Origin: an uncultured Clostridium sp.
GTDB taxonomy: Bacteria > Bacillota > Clostridia > Lachnospirales > Lachnospiraceae
Direction of reading: 5' to 3'
NCBI GenBank assembly: GCA_934438135.1
Contig: CAKSBP010000002.1
Span: forward strand, 1-64,000
Length of the DNA stretch: 64,000 nucleotides
Shown here: piece after piece, positions 50,802 through 59,526 of the stretch
Layout of the letters: the number at the start of each line of letters is the position of its first letter
How positions within the stretch are numbered: the stretch's first letter is position 1
Made by a program: the position numbers and the translations under genes
Notes under the pieces: generated by a model
What the model was told of the DNA's origin: nothing
Seen by the model: only the letters and a program-made list of their open reading frames with translations
Databases searched by the model: none

Positions 50802-52298
50802 TTGGCAGGTCAAAATAATCAAAAACCGCAGCAGGAAAATATCAGTGAGTTATTAAAGGTAAAAAGACAGAAACTTGCAGATTTCCAGGCAGAAGGTAAG
50901 AATCCATTTGAAATTACAAAATATGATGTAACACATCATTCCACAGATGTAAAAGAAAATTTTGAAGAGTTAGAAGGGCAGGAAGTATCTTTAGCAGGAC
51001 GTATGATGTTCAAACGTGTTATGGGTAAAGCTTCTTTCTGTAATATTCAGGATTTCAAAGGCCGCATCCAGGCATATGTAGCTCGTGATGAAATCGGTGA
51101 AGATTCCTATAAAGATTTCAAAAAGTATGATGTGGGTGATATTTTAGGAATTAAAGGAAAAGTATTTAAGACCAAGACAGGTGAAATCTCCATCCATGCA
51201 GAAGAGGTTGTTTTACTTTCTAAGAGCTTACAGGTTTTACCAGAAAAGTTTCACGGATTAACCGATACGGATACCAGATATCGTCAAAGATATGTGGATC
51301 TTATTATGAACGAAGAAGTAAAGGATACTTTCGTGAAGCGTTCCCAGATTATCAGCAGTATTCGTCGTTTCTTAGATTCCCAGAACTTTATGGAAGTAGA
51401 AACACCTATGCTTGTTTCTAATGCAGGTGGAGCATCCGCAAGACCTTTTGAAACACATTTCAATGCATTAGATGAAGATGTAAAACTTCGTATTTCTTTG
51501 GAGTTATATCTGAAAAGATTGATTGTTGGTGGAATGGAACGTGTCTATGAAATTGGACGTGTGTTCCGGAATGAAGGAACAGACACAAGACATAATCCAG
51601 AGTTTACTCTGATGGAATTATATCAGGCATATACAGATTATTATGGCATGATGGATTTAACAGAGAACATGTTCCGTCACGTTGCACAGGAAGTGTGCGG
51701 TAAAACAGAGATCCCATATGCGGAAGCTATGATCGATCTTGGAAAGCCATTTGAAAGAATTACAATGGTAGATGCAGTTAAGAAATATACCGGTATTGAC
51801 TTCAATGAAGTAAAGACAACAGAAGAAGCAAAGCAGTTAGCAAAAGAGCATCATGTTGAATTTGAAGAAAGACATGTAAAAGGTGATATTATCAACTTAT
51901 TCTTCGAGGAATTTGTTGAAGAACATTTAATCCAGCCTACTTTCGTTATGGATCATCCAGTTGAGATTTCTCCATTAACAAAGAGAAAGCCAGAAAATCC
52001 AGATTATGTAGAACGTTTTGAACTATTTATCTACGGACGTGAAATGTGTAATGCATATTCCGAATTAAATGACCCAATTGATCAGAGAGAACGTTTTGCA
52101 GCACAGGAAGCCGCTTTTGCAGCAGGTGATGAAGAAGCGAACCACACAGATGAAGACTTCTTAAATGCACTTGCAATCGGTATGCCTCCAACAGGTGGTA
52201 TCGGATACGGAATCGACCGTCTTGTTATGTTACTGACGAATTCACCAGCAATTCGTGACGTTCTGTTATTCCCGACAATGAAGACGTTGGATAAATAG
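50802..52298 (+). CDS. lysS: Lysyl-tRNA synthetase, class II
   Basis: LysS charges tRNA-Lys. The 498-residue protein has the N-terminal OB-fold anticodon-binding domain and the class II catalytic core, with motif 2 (FRNEGTDTRHNPEFT) and motif 3 (GIGYGIDRLVML) intact. The start is a TTG at 50802 with AAAAGGAGAGAG upstream, and no ATG occurs near the correct N-terminus. It probably shares a transcript with greA. No T-box precedes it. Confidence 0.96.
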   Translation: MAGQNNQKPQQENISELLKVKRQKLADFQAEGKNPFEITKYDVTHHSTDVKENFEELEGQEVSLAGRMMFKRVMGKASFCNIQDFKGRIQAYVARDEIGEDSYKDFKKYDVGDILGIKGKVFKTKTGEISIHAEEVVLLSKSLQVLPEKFHGLTDTDTRYRQRYVDLIMNEEVKDTFVKRSQIISSIRRFLDSQNFMEVETPMLVSNAGGASARPFETHFNALDEDVKLRISLELYLKRLIVGGMERVYEIGRVFRNEGTDTRHNPEFTLMELYQAYTDYYGMMDLTENMFRHVAQEVCGKTEIPYAEAMIDLGKPFERITMVDAVKKYTGIDFNEVKTTEEAKQLAKEHHVEFEERHVKGDIINLFFEEFVEEHLIQPTFVMDHPVEISPLTKRKPENPDYVERFELFIYGREMCNAYSELNDPIDQRERFAAQEAAFAAGDEEANHTDEDFLNALAIGMPPTGGIGYGIDRLVMLLTNSPAIRDVLLFPTMKTLDK

Positions 52299-52438
52299 AG
52301 CCAGTGTTTATGAGGGGTTGAGGAATGTGAATATGTCAAAGGACGCATTTTGATATAGTCCTTTATATTAGTATGAAAGGGTACACAATCTGAAAAGAAA
52401 TAGATTCAATCAAATATGAACTACTAAGAGGAAATTTT

Positions 52439-53122
52439 CTAAAGAAATTTAGGCTCTATGTCAAGTATTGGGGTGTGATTCTTTGAATCATGCTCTATCA
52501 CTGGATGTAGGGCTGTTTTTATGTTTGAACTAAATTCACCTGTTTTTGGGCATGACAAATAAATCTCCGTTTCGAAACCGGTAAGTCCATACTTAAAAGC
52601 ATTAAGTATATATTTTGACCAACGTCGATAAGTAGCTGCGTATTTCTCGAACTCTTTTATTCCACAGCTTTCCGCATTTTTAATCCAGTCATAAAATTCC
52701 GTTCGCTGAATAGAGTATTTTTCGTTCTGACAAATGCGGTAAAACCATTCTTTCAGCATATGTGCTTTTCTTAGTTCATCATGATATAGAAGCATCAAAT
52801 CACATGCCTGTTTATTCTCATCCTTCAGTTTATCATAATGTGTTAGTATCCGCTTATGGTTACGCTTGTAGTATTTACGAAGAGTAGCAGGCATTGTCTT
52901 CTGCACCCGTTTTCGAACGCCTTCAATTGCCCAGGTAACTTGTCTGATAAAATGGTACTTATCGACGATTACCTTTGCATTTGGAAAGTAGGTATGAGCA
53001 ATGTCTACGTATGGCTGCCACATATCCCATAGGAAAAACTTAACACGGTATCGCTGGCTCCGATCCATTTCTCTAAAGTAGGTGGATAAGTGAGAGGCAG
53101 TTCGGTTCGGTAATATATCCAT
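52439..53122 (-). pseudogene. Truncated ISL3-family transposase
   Basis: About 180 residues match the central and C-terminal catalytic part of ISL3 transposases, from MDILPNRTASHLSTYF through a DMWQPY block with an acidic catalytic residue and VDKYHFIRQ. Full-length proteins have about 400 or more residues, so the zinc-finger and first half are missing. The 3' part also departs from the family after AFKYGLT, where the expected TEG...NNKIK block is absent and the frame runs into the terminal repeat. The gene cannot encode an active enzyme. Its missing 5' end lies exactly at the junction with the next fragment. Confidence 0.85.
52452..52476 (+). repeat. Putative terminal repeat of the ISL3-like element
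   Basis: The sequence GGCTCTATGTCAA matches the pattern of ISL3-family inverted-repeat ends and lies at the outer side of the transposase fragment. No matching opposite end is found, consistent with deletion of that side. Confidence 0.45.
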
Positions 53123-53126
53123 AGCG

Positions 53127-53477
53127 GTGTGTTGTTTTGGATTTCTTAAGCAACTGTGCAGTTATAAAGGTGTTGAAATTATAGAAGGACATCGGATGCC
53201 AGACCATATCCATATGTTAGTAAGTATTCCACCGAAGATAAGCGTATCATCATTTATGGGATACTTAAAAGGAAAGAGTGCACTTATGATATTCGATAAA
53301 CACGCAAACTTAAAGTATAAATTTGGAAAACGGCATTTCTGGGCAGATGGATATTATGTCAGCACGGTGGGATTAAATGAAGCCACAATTAAGAAATATA
53401 TCCAAGAACAAGAAAAGCATGATATTGCAATGGATAAGTTAAGCGTGAAAGAATATGAAGACCCTTTTAAGGGTTAG
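53127..53477 (+). pseudogene. IS200/IS605-type TnpA (Y1 transposase), 5'-truncated
   Basis: The surviving 105 or so residues contain the HUH motif in PDHIHMLVSIPP and the catalytic tyrosine segment GYYVSTVG, followed by KKYIQEQEKHD and a C-terminal acidic stretch. Complete TnpA proteins have 130-155 residues. The first 45 or so, including the MKYRRQV-type N-terminus, are absent and replaced at about 53125 by the ISL3 fragment in opposite orientation. The GTG at 53127 is only the first available codon. The active-site residues remain, but the missing core strand should prevent folding. Confidence 0.85.
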
Positions 53478-53668
53478 GGCTAAGTAGTAACAATACCCCT
53501 TAAGGGGTAGCGACGAGTCAAGAGCAATATGGCTTGAACGGAGCTTTGGGAAGAATGTGTAAACAGGATTCCCAGAGCTGAAAGAGAAAGCCAGCGCCTT
53601 GAGATGCTGGCCTAATAACAAAGGTTTATAGCCCTAGAGCAAACCACCCGTTTGACGGGTGGTACTGA
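53461..53668 (+). ncRNA. Highly structured RNA-like segment after TnpA (candidate IS200/IS605-associated RNA)
   Basis: A series of stems fills this segment. A closing helix pairs TAGGGCTA (53475-53482) with TAGCCCTA (53629-53636). A tight TACCCCTTAAGGGGTA hairpin lies at 53494-53509. TCAAG/CTTGA pair at 53518-53537, an 11-bp stem pairs 53542-53552 with 53569-53579, and GCCAGC/GCTGGC pair at 53590-53611. The terminal hairpin ACCACCCG/CGGGTGGT lies at 53643-53663. Multi-stem RNAs of this size accompany TnpB, IscB or IsrB relatives. No such nuclease is present here. The class assignment, for example HEARO-like, is inferred. Confidence 0.55.
53643..53668 (+). mobile_element. Right-end hairpin of the IS200/IS605 element
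   Basis: The 8-bp stem ACCACCCG/CGGGTGGT with a TTTGA loop close to the end of homologous structure fits the subterminal palindrome recognised by TnpA. The next 35 bases lead into the bioD regulatory region. The left-end hairpin is missing with the TnpA 5' end. Confidence 0.6.
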
Positions 53669-53704
53669 TTTTATACGAAATTCTATAAGATGTGTATTTG
53701 TAGA

Positions 53705-53736
53705 TTGTCAACCATAGCACTTAAAACGGTTGACAA
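53705..53736 (+). promoter_or_regulatory. BirA operator of bioDA
   Basis: Arms TTGTCAACC and GGTTGACAA are separated by 14 bases. This is the form of the biotin repressor site and directly precedes bioD-bioA. It overlaps the -35 box of the promoter, so BirA-biotinyl-AMP would block transcription. Confidence 0.9.
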
Positions 53737-53758
53737 CTGCACCATTTCATACTATATT
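53730..53758 (+). promoter_or_regulatory. Promoter of bioDA
   Basis: A perfect TTGACA within the BirA operator, a 17-base spacer and TATATT. The predicted leader to bioD is about 110 bases. Confidence 0.8.
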
Positions 53759-53875
53759 ATATATAGTAGAATCTGCCGTACATAATTGACTGAAAAATGA
53801 CAAATACCTATTATTTTTTCATGCCAGAACAGATCTGCGGACATTAAAAAATAGAATACGAGGTAAAACGTTGTA

Positions 53876-54577
53876 ATGGCTAAAAAATTATTTATAACAG
53901 GGACCGGCACAGATATTGGAAAGACATATGTGACGGGATTAATTATTAAAAAACTACAGGAATATAGGAAAAATCCGGCATACTATAAGGCTGCTATGAG
54001 TGGGAATGAAGCAGACAAATCGGGCAAACTCATTCCGGGGGATGCATTATTTGTGAAAAATATGGCTCACATTGAACAGCCACTGGACAGTATGTGTTCG
54101 TATATTTATAAGAATGCGGTTTCTCCCCATTTAGCATCCAGAATAGAAGGAAATCCTGTGAAACTTGAAGTAGTTAAGCAAGGATATGAGGATCTGTGTC
54201 GAACATATGATTACATAACGATGGAAGGAAGCGGAGGCATCCTTTGCCCGATCTGCTACGATGAAGCGAAGATTCAGCTTGAGGATATTATCAAAGAGCT
54301 GGATATGCCATGCCTCATTATTGCAGATGCTGGTCTTGGAACCATTAACTCGGTTGTGCTTACAGTGGAATATATGAAAAACAGAGGTATTTCCATTCAG
54401 GGAATTATTTTTAATCATTATCATCCTGGAGATGTTATGGAAGAAGATAATCGGAGAATGTGTGAAGAAATGACAGGGTTAAAAGTAATTTCCTGTGTAA
54501 GCGATGATGATACAGAACTGGACATTGATATTGATACACTGTTATCTCTATATACAGATGAAAATGGAGGAATATGA
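53876..54577 (+). CDS. bioD: Dethiobiotin synthetase
   Basis: BioD closes the ureido ring of biotin from diaminopelargonate with CO2 and ATP. The 233-residue protein has the P-loop GTGTDIGKT at residues 8-16 and the second substrate-contact segment EGSGGILCP. The canonical KPVQTG segment reads YKAAMSG here, a variant found in some anaerobes. The bioA start overlaps its stop by 4 bases (ATGA). A good GAGG-type site lies ahead of the ATG. Confidence 0.93.
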   Translation: MAKKLFITGTGTDIGKTYVTGLIIKKLQEYRKNPAYYKAAMSGNEADKSGKLIPGDALFVKNMAHIEQPLDSMCSYIYKNAVSPHLASRIEGNPVKLEVVKQGYEDLCRTYDYITMEGSGGILCPICYDEAKIQLEDIIKELDMPCLIIADAGLGTINSVVLTVEYMKNRGISIQGIIFNHYHPGDVMEEDNRRMCEEMTGLKVISCVSDDDTELDIDIDTLLSLYTDENGGI

Positions 54578-55806
54578 TGATTTGGTATCCTTATGAGCAA
54601 ATGAAAACAATGAAACAGCCTTATAAAGTAATCGATGCAAAAGGCGTATATTTATATACACAAGATAATAAAATGATTGATTCAGTTTCTTCCTGGTGGA
54701 GTGTGATTCATGGATATAAACATCCAGTGCTTACGGAGGCAATTAAAGAGCAGGCAGATAAGTTTTCACATGTAATGTTGGGCGGATTGACGCATGAACC
54801 AGTTCAAAAATTATCTGATAAATTACAGGAATGGCTTCCAGGTGATTTGAATTATTGTTTCTTTTCAGATTCCGGAAGTGTAGCCGTTGAGGTTGCACTG
54901 AAAATGGCACTTCAGTATTACATGAATCAGGGAGAAATGCAGAGAACAATGGTTCTATCCTTAACACACGCTTATCATGGTGATACATTTAAGACCATGG
55001 AAGTGGGGGATGATGATGATTATCATTTTGTATTAGAAGCATTTGGAGAGAAAAAATATACGGTAAATATTCCTACGGAAATTCCAGCACTGGAGGAAGC
55101 TTTTGAAAAATACCATGACCGGTTAAACTGCTTTATTGTAGAGCCTCTTTTACAAGGTGCAGGCGGTATGCGTATGTATGATATTTCCTTCCTTCAAAGG
55201 GCCCGTGAATTATGTGATAAGTATGGCGTACTGCTGATTTTTGATGAAGTGGCAACTGGATTTGGACGAACAGGTAACCGTTTTGTTGCTGATTTAGTGC
55301 TTCCAGATATTATTGTGATTGGAAAAGCCATGACAGGAGGATATATTGGACACGCAGCTACCATTGCAAATCGTAAAGTTTATGATGGCTTTTATTGTGA
55401 TGAGGCAGAAAAGGCGTTGATGCATGGACCAACCTTTATGGGAAATGCACTTGCATGCAGTGTTGCACTGAAGTCCATTGAACTTTTTGAACAAGAAGAT
55501 TATATGTCTAAGATTAAAAATATTGAAAAGATTACGAAGCGTGAGATGATCGGTTTTGAAGATGAACGTATACGTGAAGTACGTATTATGGGTGGGTGTG
55601 TCTGTGTAGAAGTCTATAACAGTGAGGATTTAGCCGGCTATCAGGAATTTGCATATAAAAGAGGTGTTTTTGCAAGACCATTTTTGAATTATATGTATGC
55701 CATGGTTCCATATGTCATTACAGAAGATGAATTAATACAGGTATGTGACAGTATGAAGGCATGGTTTATGCGTGGTAAGTCCGATGGTGGAAGCATCTCC
55801 GCCTAA
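54574..55806 (+). CDS. bioA: Adenosylmethionine-8-amino-7-oxononanoate aminotransferase
   Basis: BioA converts 8-amino-7-oxononanoate to diaminopelargonate using SAM as the amino donor. The 410-residue fold-type I aminotransferase starts with the BioA-typical WYPYEQM and has SSWWSVIHGYKHP, the DEVATGFGRTG segment, and a PLP lysine in IGKAMTGGY. In the biotin path this is the step before BioD. The genes for the following step (bioB) and the preceding one (bioF) are not in the window. Confidence 0.94.
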   Translation: MMIWYPYEQMKTMKQPYKVIDAKGVYLYTQDNKMIDSVSSWWSVIHGYKHPVLTEAIKEQADKFSHVMLGGLTHEPVQKLSDKLQEWLPGDLNYCFFSDSGSVAVEVALKMALQYYMNQGEMQRTMVLSLTHAYHGDTFKTMEVGDDDDYHFVLEAFGEKKYTVNIPTEIPALEEAFEKYHDRLNCFIVEPLLQGAGGMRMYDISFLQRARELCDKYGVLLIFDEVATGFGRTGNRFVADLVLPDIIVIGKAMTGGYIGHAATIANRKVYDGFYCDEAEKALMHGPTFMGNALACSVALKSIELFEQEDYMSKIKNIEKITKREMIGFEDERIREVRIMGGCVCVEVYNSEDLAGYQEFAYKRGVFARPFLNYMYAMVPYVITEDELIQVCDSMKAWFMRGKSDGGSISA

Positions 55807-55963
55807 GAATAAGGAAAAAGCAATATATTTATTAAAAATATTTCTTTGTAAAACACTAAATTTACAGAAATTGGATTGCTAATTAGAATAGATTCCTGCA
55901 ATTCTACTCTTTAAAGTATGAGCAATAAATGATAATATAGTGCGGTTCGGAAAACTAAACTGC

Positions 55964-56000
55964 CTTTTATGAATGATATTGTTAGAACAAGGCATAAAAG
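55964..56000 (+). repeat. Inverted repeat upstream of the DUF5692 gene
   Basis: CTTTTATG (55964-55971) and CATAAAAG (55993-56000) are perfect 8-base arms, 21 bases apart, within the 241-base gap after bioA. No typical promoter pair was recognised near it. A BirA box like that of bioD is not seen. Confidence 0.4.
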
Positions 56001-56047
56001 AAAAAAGTCCGTGAATTTATTGTTAAACATACAAATGAGAAAGGAAA

Positions 56048-57091
56048 ATGAATATGATTTTTCAAATTTATGGAGAGACAGCAGGATGGCAGCTTTTGGG
56101 CTGGCTGATGGTATTTGTTGGATTAGTATTTATGAATGAAATTGCACGACGTAGCAAAATCGGTGGCGTTTCATGTTTTCTTATTCTTCCTGCTGTATTG
56201 ACAGTATATTTTACTGCAATCTATGTAGGGGTAATAAGAGGTTCCCAATGGGCACTTGAAAATAATACGTATGTGCATATGAACAGCTGGTTCCACTATG
56301 CGAAACTTTATGCAGCAATCGCAGGCTGTATTGGTTTTATGGTTTTAAAATATCACTGGGGAATGCTTGGAAAAGCAGACTGGTTTAAGGTATTCCCATT
56401 TGTAATTGTTGCAGTTAACATTTTAATTGCAGTTGCATCGGACTTTGAATCCGCAGTCAGAGCGGGCTCTTTAGCCGGTGGATGGTGGAAATCATCAGAA
56501 GGTGTATGGCTTTATGGAGGGTGGTGGAACATACTCAATGGTATTGCAGGGTTAATTAATATCTTTTGTATGACAGGATGGTGGTCAGTTTATTCTTCAA
56601 AAGATAAGAAAGATATGCTTTGGCCGGATATGATTTGGGTATATATACTTGCATACGACGTATGGAATTTCCAGTACACATATTTAAATCTTCCAACACA
56701 TTCCTGGTATTGTGGTCTTGCACTGCTGCTTGCTCCAACCTTTGCAAATGCACTTTGGAATAAAGGCGGCTGGATTCAGAATCGTGCAAATACCCTTGCA
56801 ATCTGGTGTATGTTTGCACAGGTATTCCCATTATTCCAGGATGCGAGCCGCTTTACAACCGTTTCTTCTTTATATGGGACAGGCGGAAAGATAGCTGCTA
56901 CAGGAGCCACAGTGACTACTGTAGCCGAACCAAAAGTACAAGGAATCCTCTCTATTATTTATCTTCTTGTAAATGTAGCTGCATTTGCATTTGTTGTAAA
57001 ACGTGCAAAAACACAGAATGTAAATCCCTGGAAGAAAGAGATTTTTACAGATACAAAGGATTTCAAAGAGGCAATGGCTATGGCAGAATAA
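56048..57091 (+). CDS. DUF5692 family multi-pass membrane protein
   Basis: The 347-residue protein has eight or nine hydrophobic segments and an unusual abundance of tryptophan (for example GGWWKSSEGVWLYGGWWN). I place it in the DUF5692 family of uncharacterised membrane proteins. It has no recognised transporter motif. Conserved charged residues in the membrane, such as the YDVWNFQYT segment, might form a substrate site. AGGA lies 4 bases before the ATG used here, and a second ATG at 56054 is also possible. A terminator follows at 57124. Confidence 0.7.
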   Translation: MNMIFQIYGETAGWQLLGWLMVFVGLVFMNEIARRSKIGGVSCFLILPAVLTVYFTAIYVGVIRGSQWALENNTYVHMNSWFHYAKLYAAIAGCIGFMVLKYHWGMLGKADWFKVFPFVIVAVNILIAVASDFESAVRAGSLAGGWWKSSEGVWLYGGWWNILNGIAGLINIFCMTGWWSVYSSKDKKDMLWPDMIWVYILAYDVWNFQYTYLNLPTHSWYCGLALLLAPTFANALWNKGGWIQNRANTLAIWCMFAQVFPLFQDASRFTTVSSLYGTGGKIAATGATVTTVAEPKVQGILSIIYLLVNVAAFAFVVKRAKTQNVNPWKKEIFTDTKDFKEAMAMAE

Positions 57092-57123
57092 AAAACAGAA
57101 TTGGTATATAGCAAATATAGTGC

Positions 57124-57158
57124 GGCGGTCTATTGGAGGATAGGCCGCCTTATTTATT
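57124..57158 (+). terminator. Terminator of the DUF5692 gene
   Basis: GGCGGTCTAT (57124-57133) pairs with ATAGGCCGCC (57140-57149, one G-U) and is followed by TTATTTATT. Confidence 0.8.
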
Positions 57159-57225
57159 AGTTTTCAAATAAGTTCATTTACTATAAATCTCTCACATTAT
57201 TGTAAAAAAAACAGGTACTGTGATT

Positions 57226-58011
57226 TTAATTTACCCGAATCCATGCCTTGTAATATTCATATCTTGGGGGAGTCTCGTAATCCGATGAGGAAACAGCAGT
57301 GCTGGATGGTTCCGATACCACAAGGAGATATCTTGCAATGACTTCTCTAGGAGTAAGTCCAAGTCCATGGATTTGTTCTAGGATTTCAGGGAGATTGTTA
57401 TCTGACTGGTTATTTATATTTATTTTTAATAAAAAGGAATAGTAATTTTCAGATGAATTCGAATCAGATTCCCATAATACATTTTTTTTATCACAGGAAT
57501 CCACTTGAATGCCACGTTCAAAGGTAGTGAAATCGGAACTGATTTTCATGCAGCAGCAGTATGGATTTATCAAAGAGGCATGAAGTGTATCCAATTCAAA
57601 ATAATCCCGCTGACAGAGTGTAAAATCAGGTGATTCCGGCTGTAATCCACGGCTTTTTAATTCTTTAACGACCTGGATTATTTTTTTTTGTTTTCTCACG
57701 TAGTCTAAATTTTTATTTAGTTTTTCGATTTCATTGATAAGCTTATCTTCATTGGCGGAATAAATCTGTTCCAGATTCGATAAATCATTTTTAAGGATCT
57801 TCTGGATATCCTTAATCGGAATATTTAGTTTTCTATAAAATACAATTTCCCAAATATTTAAAATATCAGAGAATTTAAATTCACGGTATTTATTCTGAGT
57901 GTTTTTGGATATATGAAATAAATTTTTCGATTCCCAAAAGTGCAGAGTAGGCACGGTAATGCCAAATAGTTTTGCAACTTCGTGTATGGAATTATATTTA
58001 CTTTGTTTCAT
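57226..58011 (-). CDS. MerR family transcriptional regulator with cysteine-rich effector region
   Basis: This 261-residue protein has a MerR-type winged helix at the N-terminus (SIHEVAKLFGITVPTLHFWESKNL), a recognition wing, and a coiled-coil helix (about 80-120). The C-terminal 140 residues have no recognised domain but contain CCC at about 151-153 (NPYCCCMKIS) and a RGIQVDSCDKK stretch, which could bind a ligand or metal. It is transcribed away from a MATE pump, and the shared gap has a 19-bp-spacer promoter with a dyad, the standard MerR target. Confidence 0.88.
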   Translation of the reverse strand: MKQSKYNSIHEVAKLFGITVPTLHFWESKNLFHISKNTQNKYREFKFSDILNIWEIVFYRKLNIPIKDIQKILKNDLSNLEQIYSANEDKLINEIEKLNKNLDYVRKQKKIIQVVKELKSRGLQPESPDFTLCQRDYFELDTLHASLINPYCCCMKISSDFTTFERGIQVDSCDKKNVLWESDSNSSENYYSFLLKININNQSDNNLPEILEQIHGLGLTPREVIARYLLVVSEPSSTAVSSSDYETPPRYEYYKAWIRVN

Positions 58012-58046
58012 AAGATGACGCCTCCATTTTCAAATGAAATTCCATA

Positions 58047-58077
58047 TTGACTCTAAAGTTACTTTATAGTTTATAAT
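58047..58077 (+). promoter_or_regulatory. MerR-type promoter with a 19-bp spacer before the MATE gene
   Basis: TTGACT and a perfect TATAAT are separated by 19 bases, and the spacer carries a dyad AAAGT-n-ACTTT. Overlong spacers corrected by DNA twisting are the hallmark of MerR-activated promoters. Confidence 0.88.
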
Positions 58078-58129
58078 GAAATCTGTGTCTGTGCAAGCAG
58101 ATAATATTTGATTCAAAGAGGGTAGAGAA

Positions 58130-59440
58130 GTGAATTTACAGAAAGAAAAAATAGACAGGCTTTATTTTAAGTTTTTACTGCCGTCTCTTGGAAGTGCAAT
58201 GGTCATGTCCATCTATACTATGACAGATGCCATTGTCATTGGAAAAGGTGTTGGATCGGATGCGTTGGGAGCATTAAATATTGTAACTCCCTTATTGTGC
58301 ATTTTGATGTCTATGGGAATTTTATTTGGCGTAGGCGGTTCTGTTCATATGAATGTCCATCGGGGAACCGGAAACATTCCGAAAGCGAATCGATATTTTA
58401 CAATCTCTTTTGCTTCCCTGGGATTAGTAACCATATTAATCGGGGTGATATATGGAATGTTTATGCAGGAAATTCTGGTTTTGATGGGAGCAAATAAAGT
58501 GTTGTATCCATATGCAATGGAATATATGGGATACTTTAATAAATTTCTTCCGGTAGCTGTGTTCTCTAACTTTATAGCTATTTTTGTCCGTGCAGACAAT
58601 GATCCCAATAGAGCGATGCTTGGGGTAATTCTAGGAGGAGTTGTAAATATTATTCTGGATATTTTGTTTGTATTTCCAATGAAGATGGGAATCGGTGGAG
58701 CAGCCTTCGCATCCTGTCTAGGAATGTGTGTGCAGGTTTTAATTGTCGGAAGCCACTTTGTATCCCAAAAAAACCAGCTTCACTTTATTGCTCCGAGACA
58801 TATTGGGAGCAGCTTTGCACAGATAGTAGGAAGTGGGATTTCTGCCTTTTTCAATGAACTGGCAAATGGAGTTATTGTATTTTTGTTTAATATACAGATT
58901 TTAAAATACTGCGGAAGTAATGCCTTGTCTGTATACAGCGTAATTGCCAACTGCGTTATTTTATTTAATTCTCTTTTTACGGGAGTGGGGCAGTCTGTTC
59001 AGCCCATTATTGCAAATAACTACGGTGCTGGATTGATGGAGCGTATTGCAAAAGTCAAGAAGCTTGGTTATTACACGGTATTTATTATGGGTGGAATCTT
59101 CACACTGGTAGGGGTACTATTTCCGCATGAAATCTGTCGAATTTTTATTCACGAGAGTACAGAAATTTCTGATATCGCAGGTTATGCCATTCGGGTATAT
59201 TTCCTTACATTTTTACCAATGGGAGTAAATTTGTTCACCTCCTACTATTTACAATCTATTTTGAAAACGAAGGAAGCACTTGTGATTTCTGTTTTACGAA
59301 ATCTTGTTTTGAGCGGAGTGTTGATTCTGACAGCACCAATGCTGTTTGGAGGAAATGTTTTGTGGGGAGTTATGGTTACGGTAGAACTGGTTGTTTTAGC
59401 CGGATATATGATTTTAAATGGTGTTTTACAAAAAAAATAA
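58130..59440 (+). CDS. MATE family efflux transporter
   Basis: A 12-segment multidrug and toxin extrusion pump of 436 residues. Two symmetric halves each begin with a motif such as LPSLGSAMVMSIYTMTDAIVIGKGVG, in which the ion-coupled cation export fold is recognised. GTG is the start (AGAGGG 7 bases before). A divergent MerR regulator and its promoter indicate induction by the pump substrate or a related compound. A terminator with a UACG loop follows at 59452. Confidence 0.93.
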   Translation: MNLQKEKIDRLYFKFLLPSLGSAMVMSIYTMTDAIVIGKGVGSDALGALNIVTPLLCILMSMGILFGVGGSVHMNVHRGTGNIPKANRYFTISFASLGLVTILIGVIYGMFMQEILVLMGANKVLYPYAMEYMGYFNKFLPVAVFSNFIAIFVRADNDPNRAMLGVILGGVVNIILDILFVFPMKMGIGGAAFASCLGMCVQVLIVGSHFVSQKNQLHFIAPRHIGSSFAQIVGSGISAFFNELANGVIVFLFNIQILKYCGSNALSVYSVIANCVILFNSLFTGVGQSVQPIIANNYGAGLMERIAKVKKLGYYTVFIMGGIFTLVGVLFPHEICRIFIHESTEISDIAGYAIRVYFLTFLPMGVNLFTSYYLQSILKTKEALVISVLRNLVLSGVLILTAPMLFGGNVLWGVMVTVELVVLAGYMILNGVLQKK

Positions 59441-59451
59441 AAAAGTTCTTG

Positions 59452-59480
59452 CCCTGGAGTACGCTCCAGGGTTTATTCTA
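59452..59480 (+). terminator. Terminator of the MerR-controlled MATE gene
   Basis: An 8-bp stem CCCTGGAG/CTCCAGGG with a TACG tetraloop is followed by a broken T tract. Confidence 0.8.
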
Positions 59481-59526
59481 TTCTTAGGTTATTTCATGAG
59501 TAAAAGAAAATAGTAGGAGGGTTATG

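Noticed and set aside
53669..53875. A TnpB or IscB gene next to the IS200/IS605 TnpA
   Set aside because: No reading frame of sufficient length with RuvC or HNH motifs occurs between TnpA and bioD.
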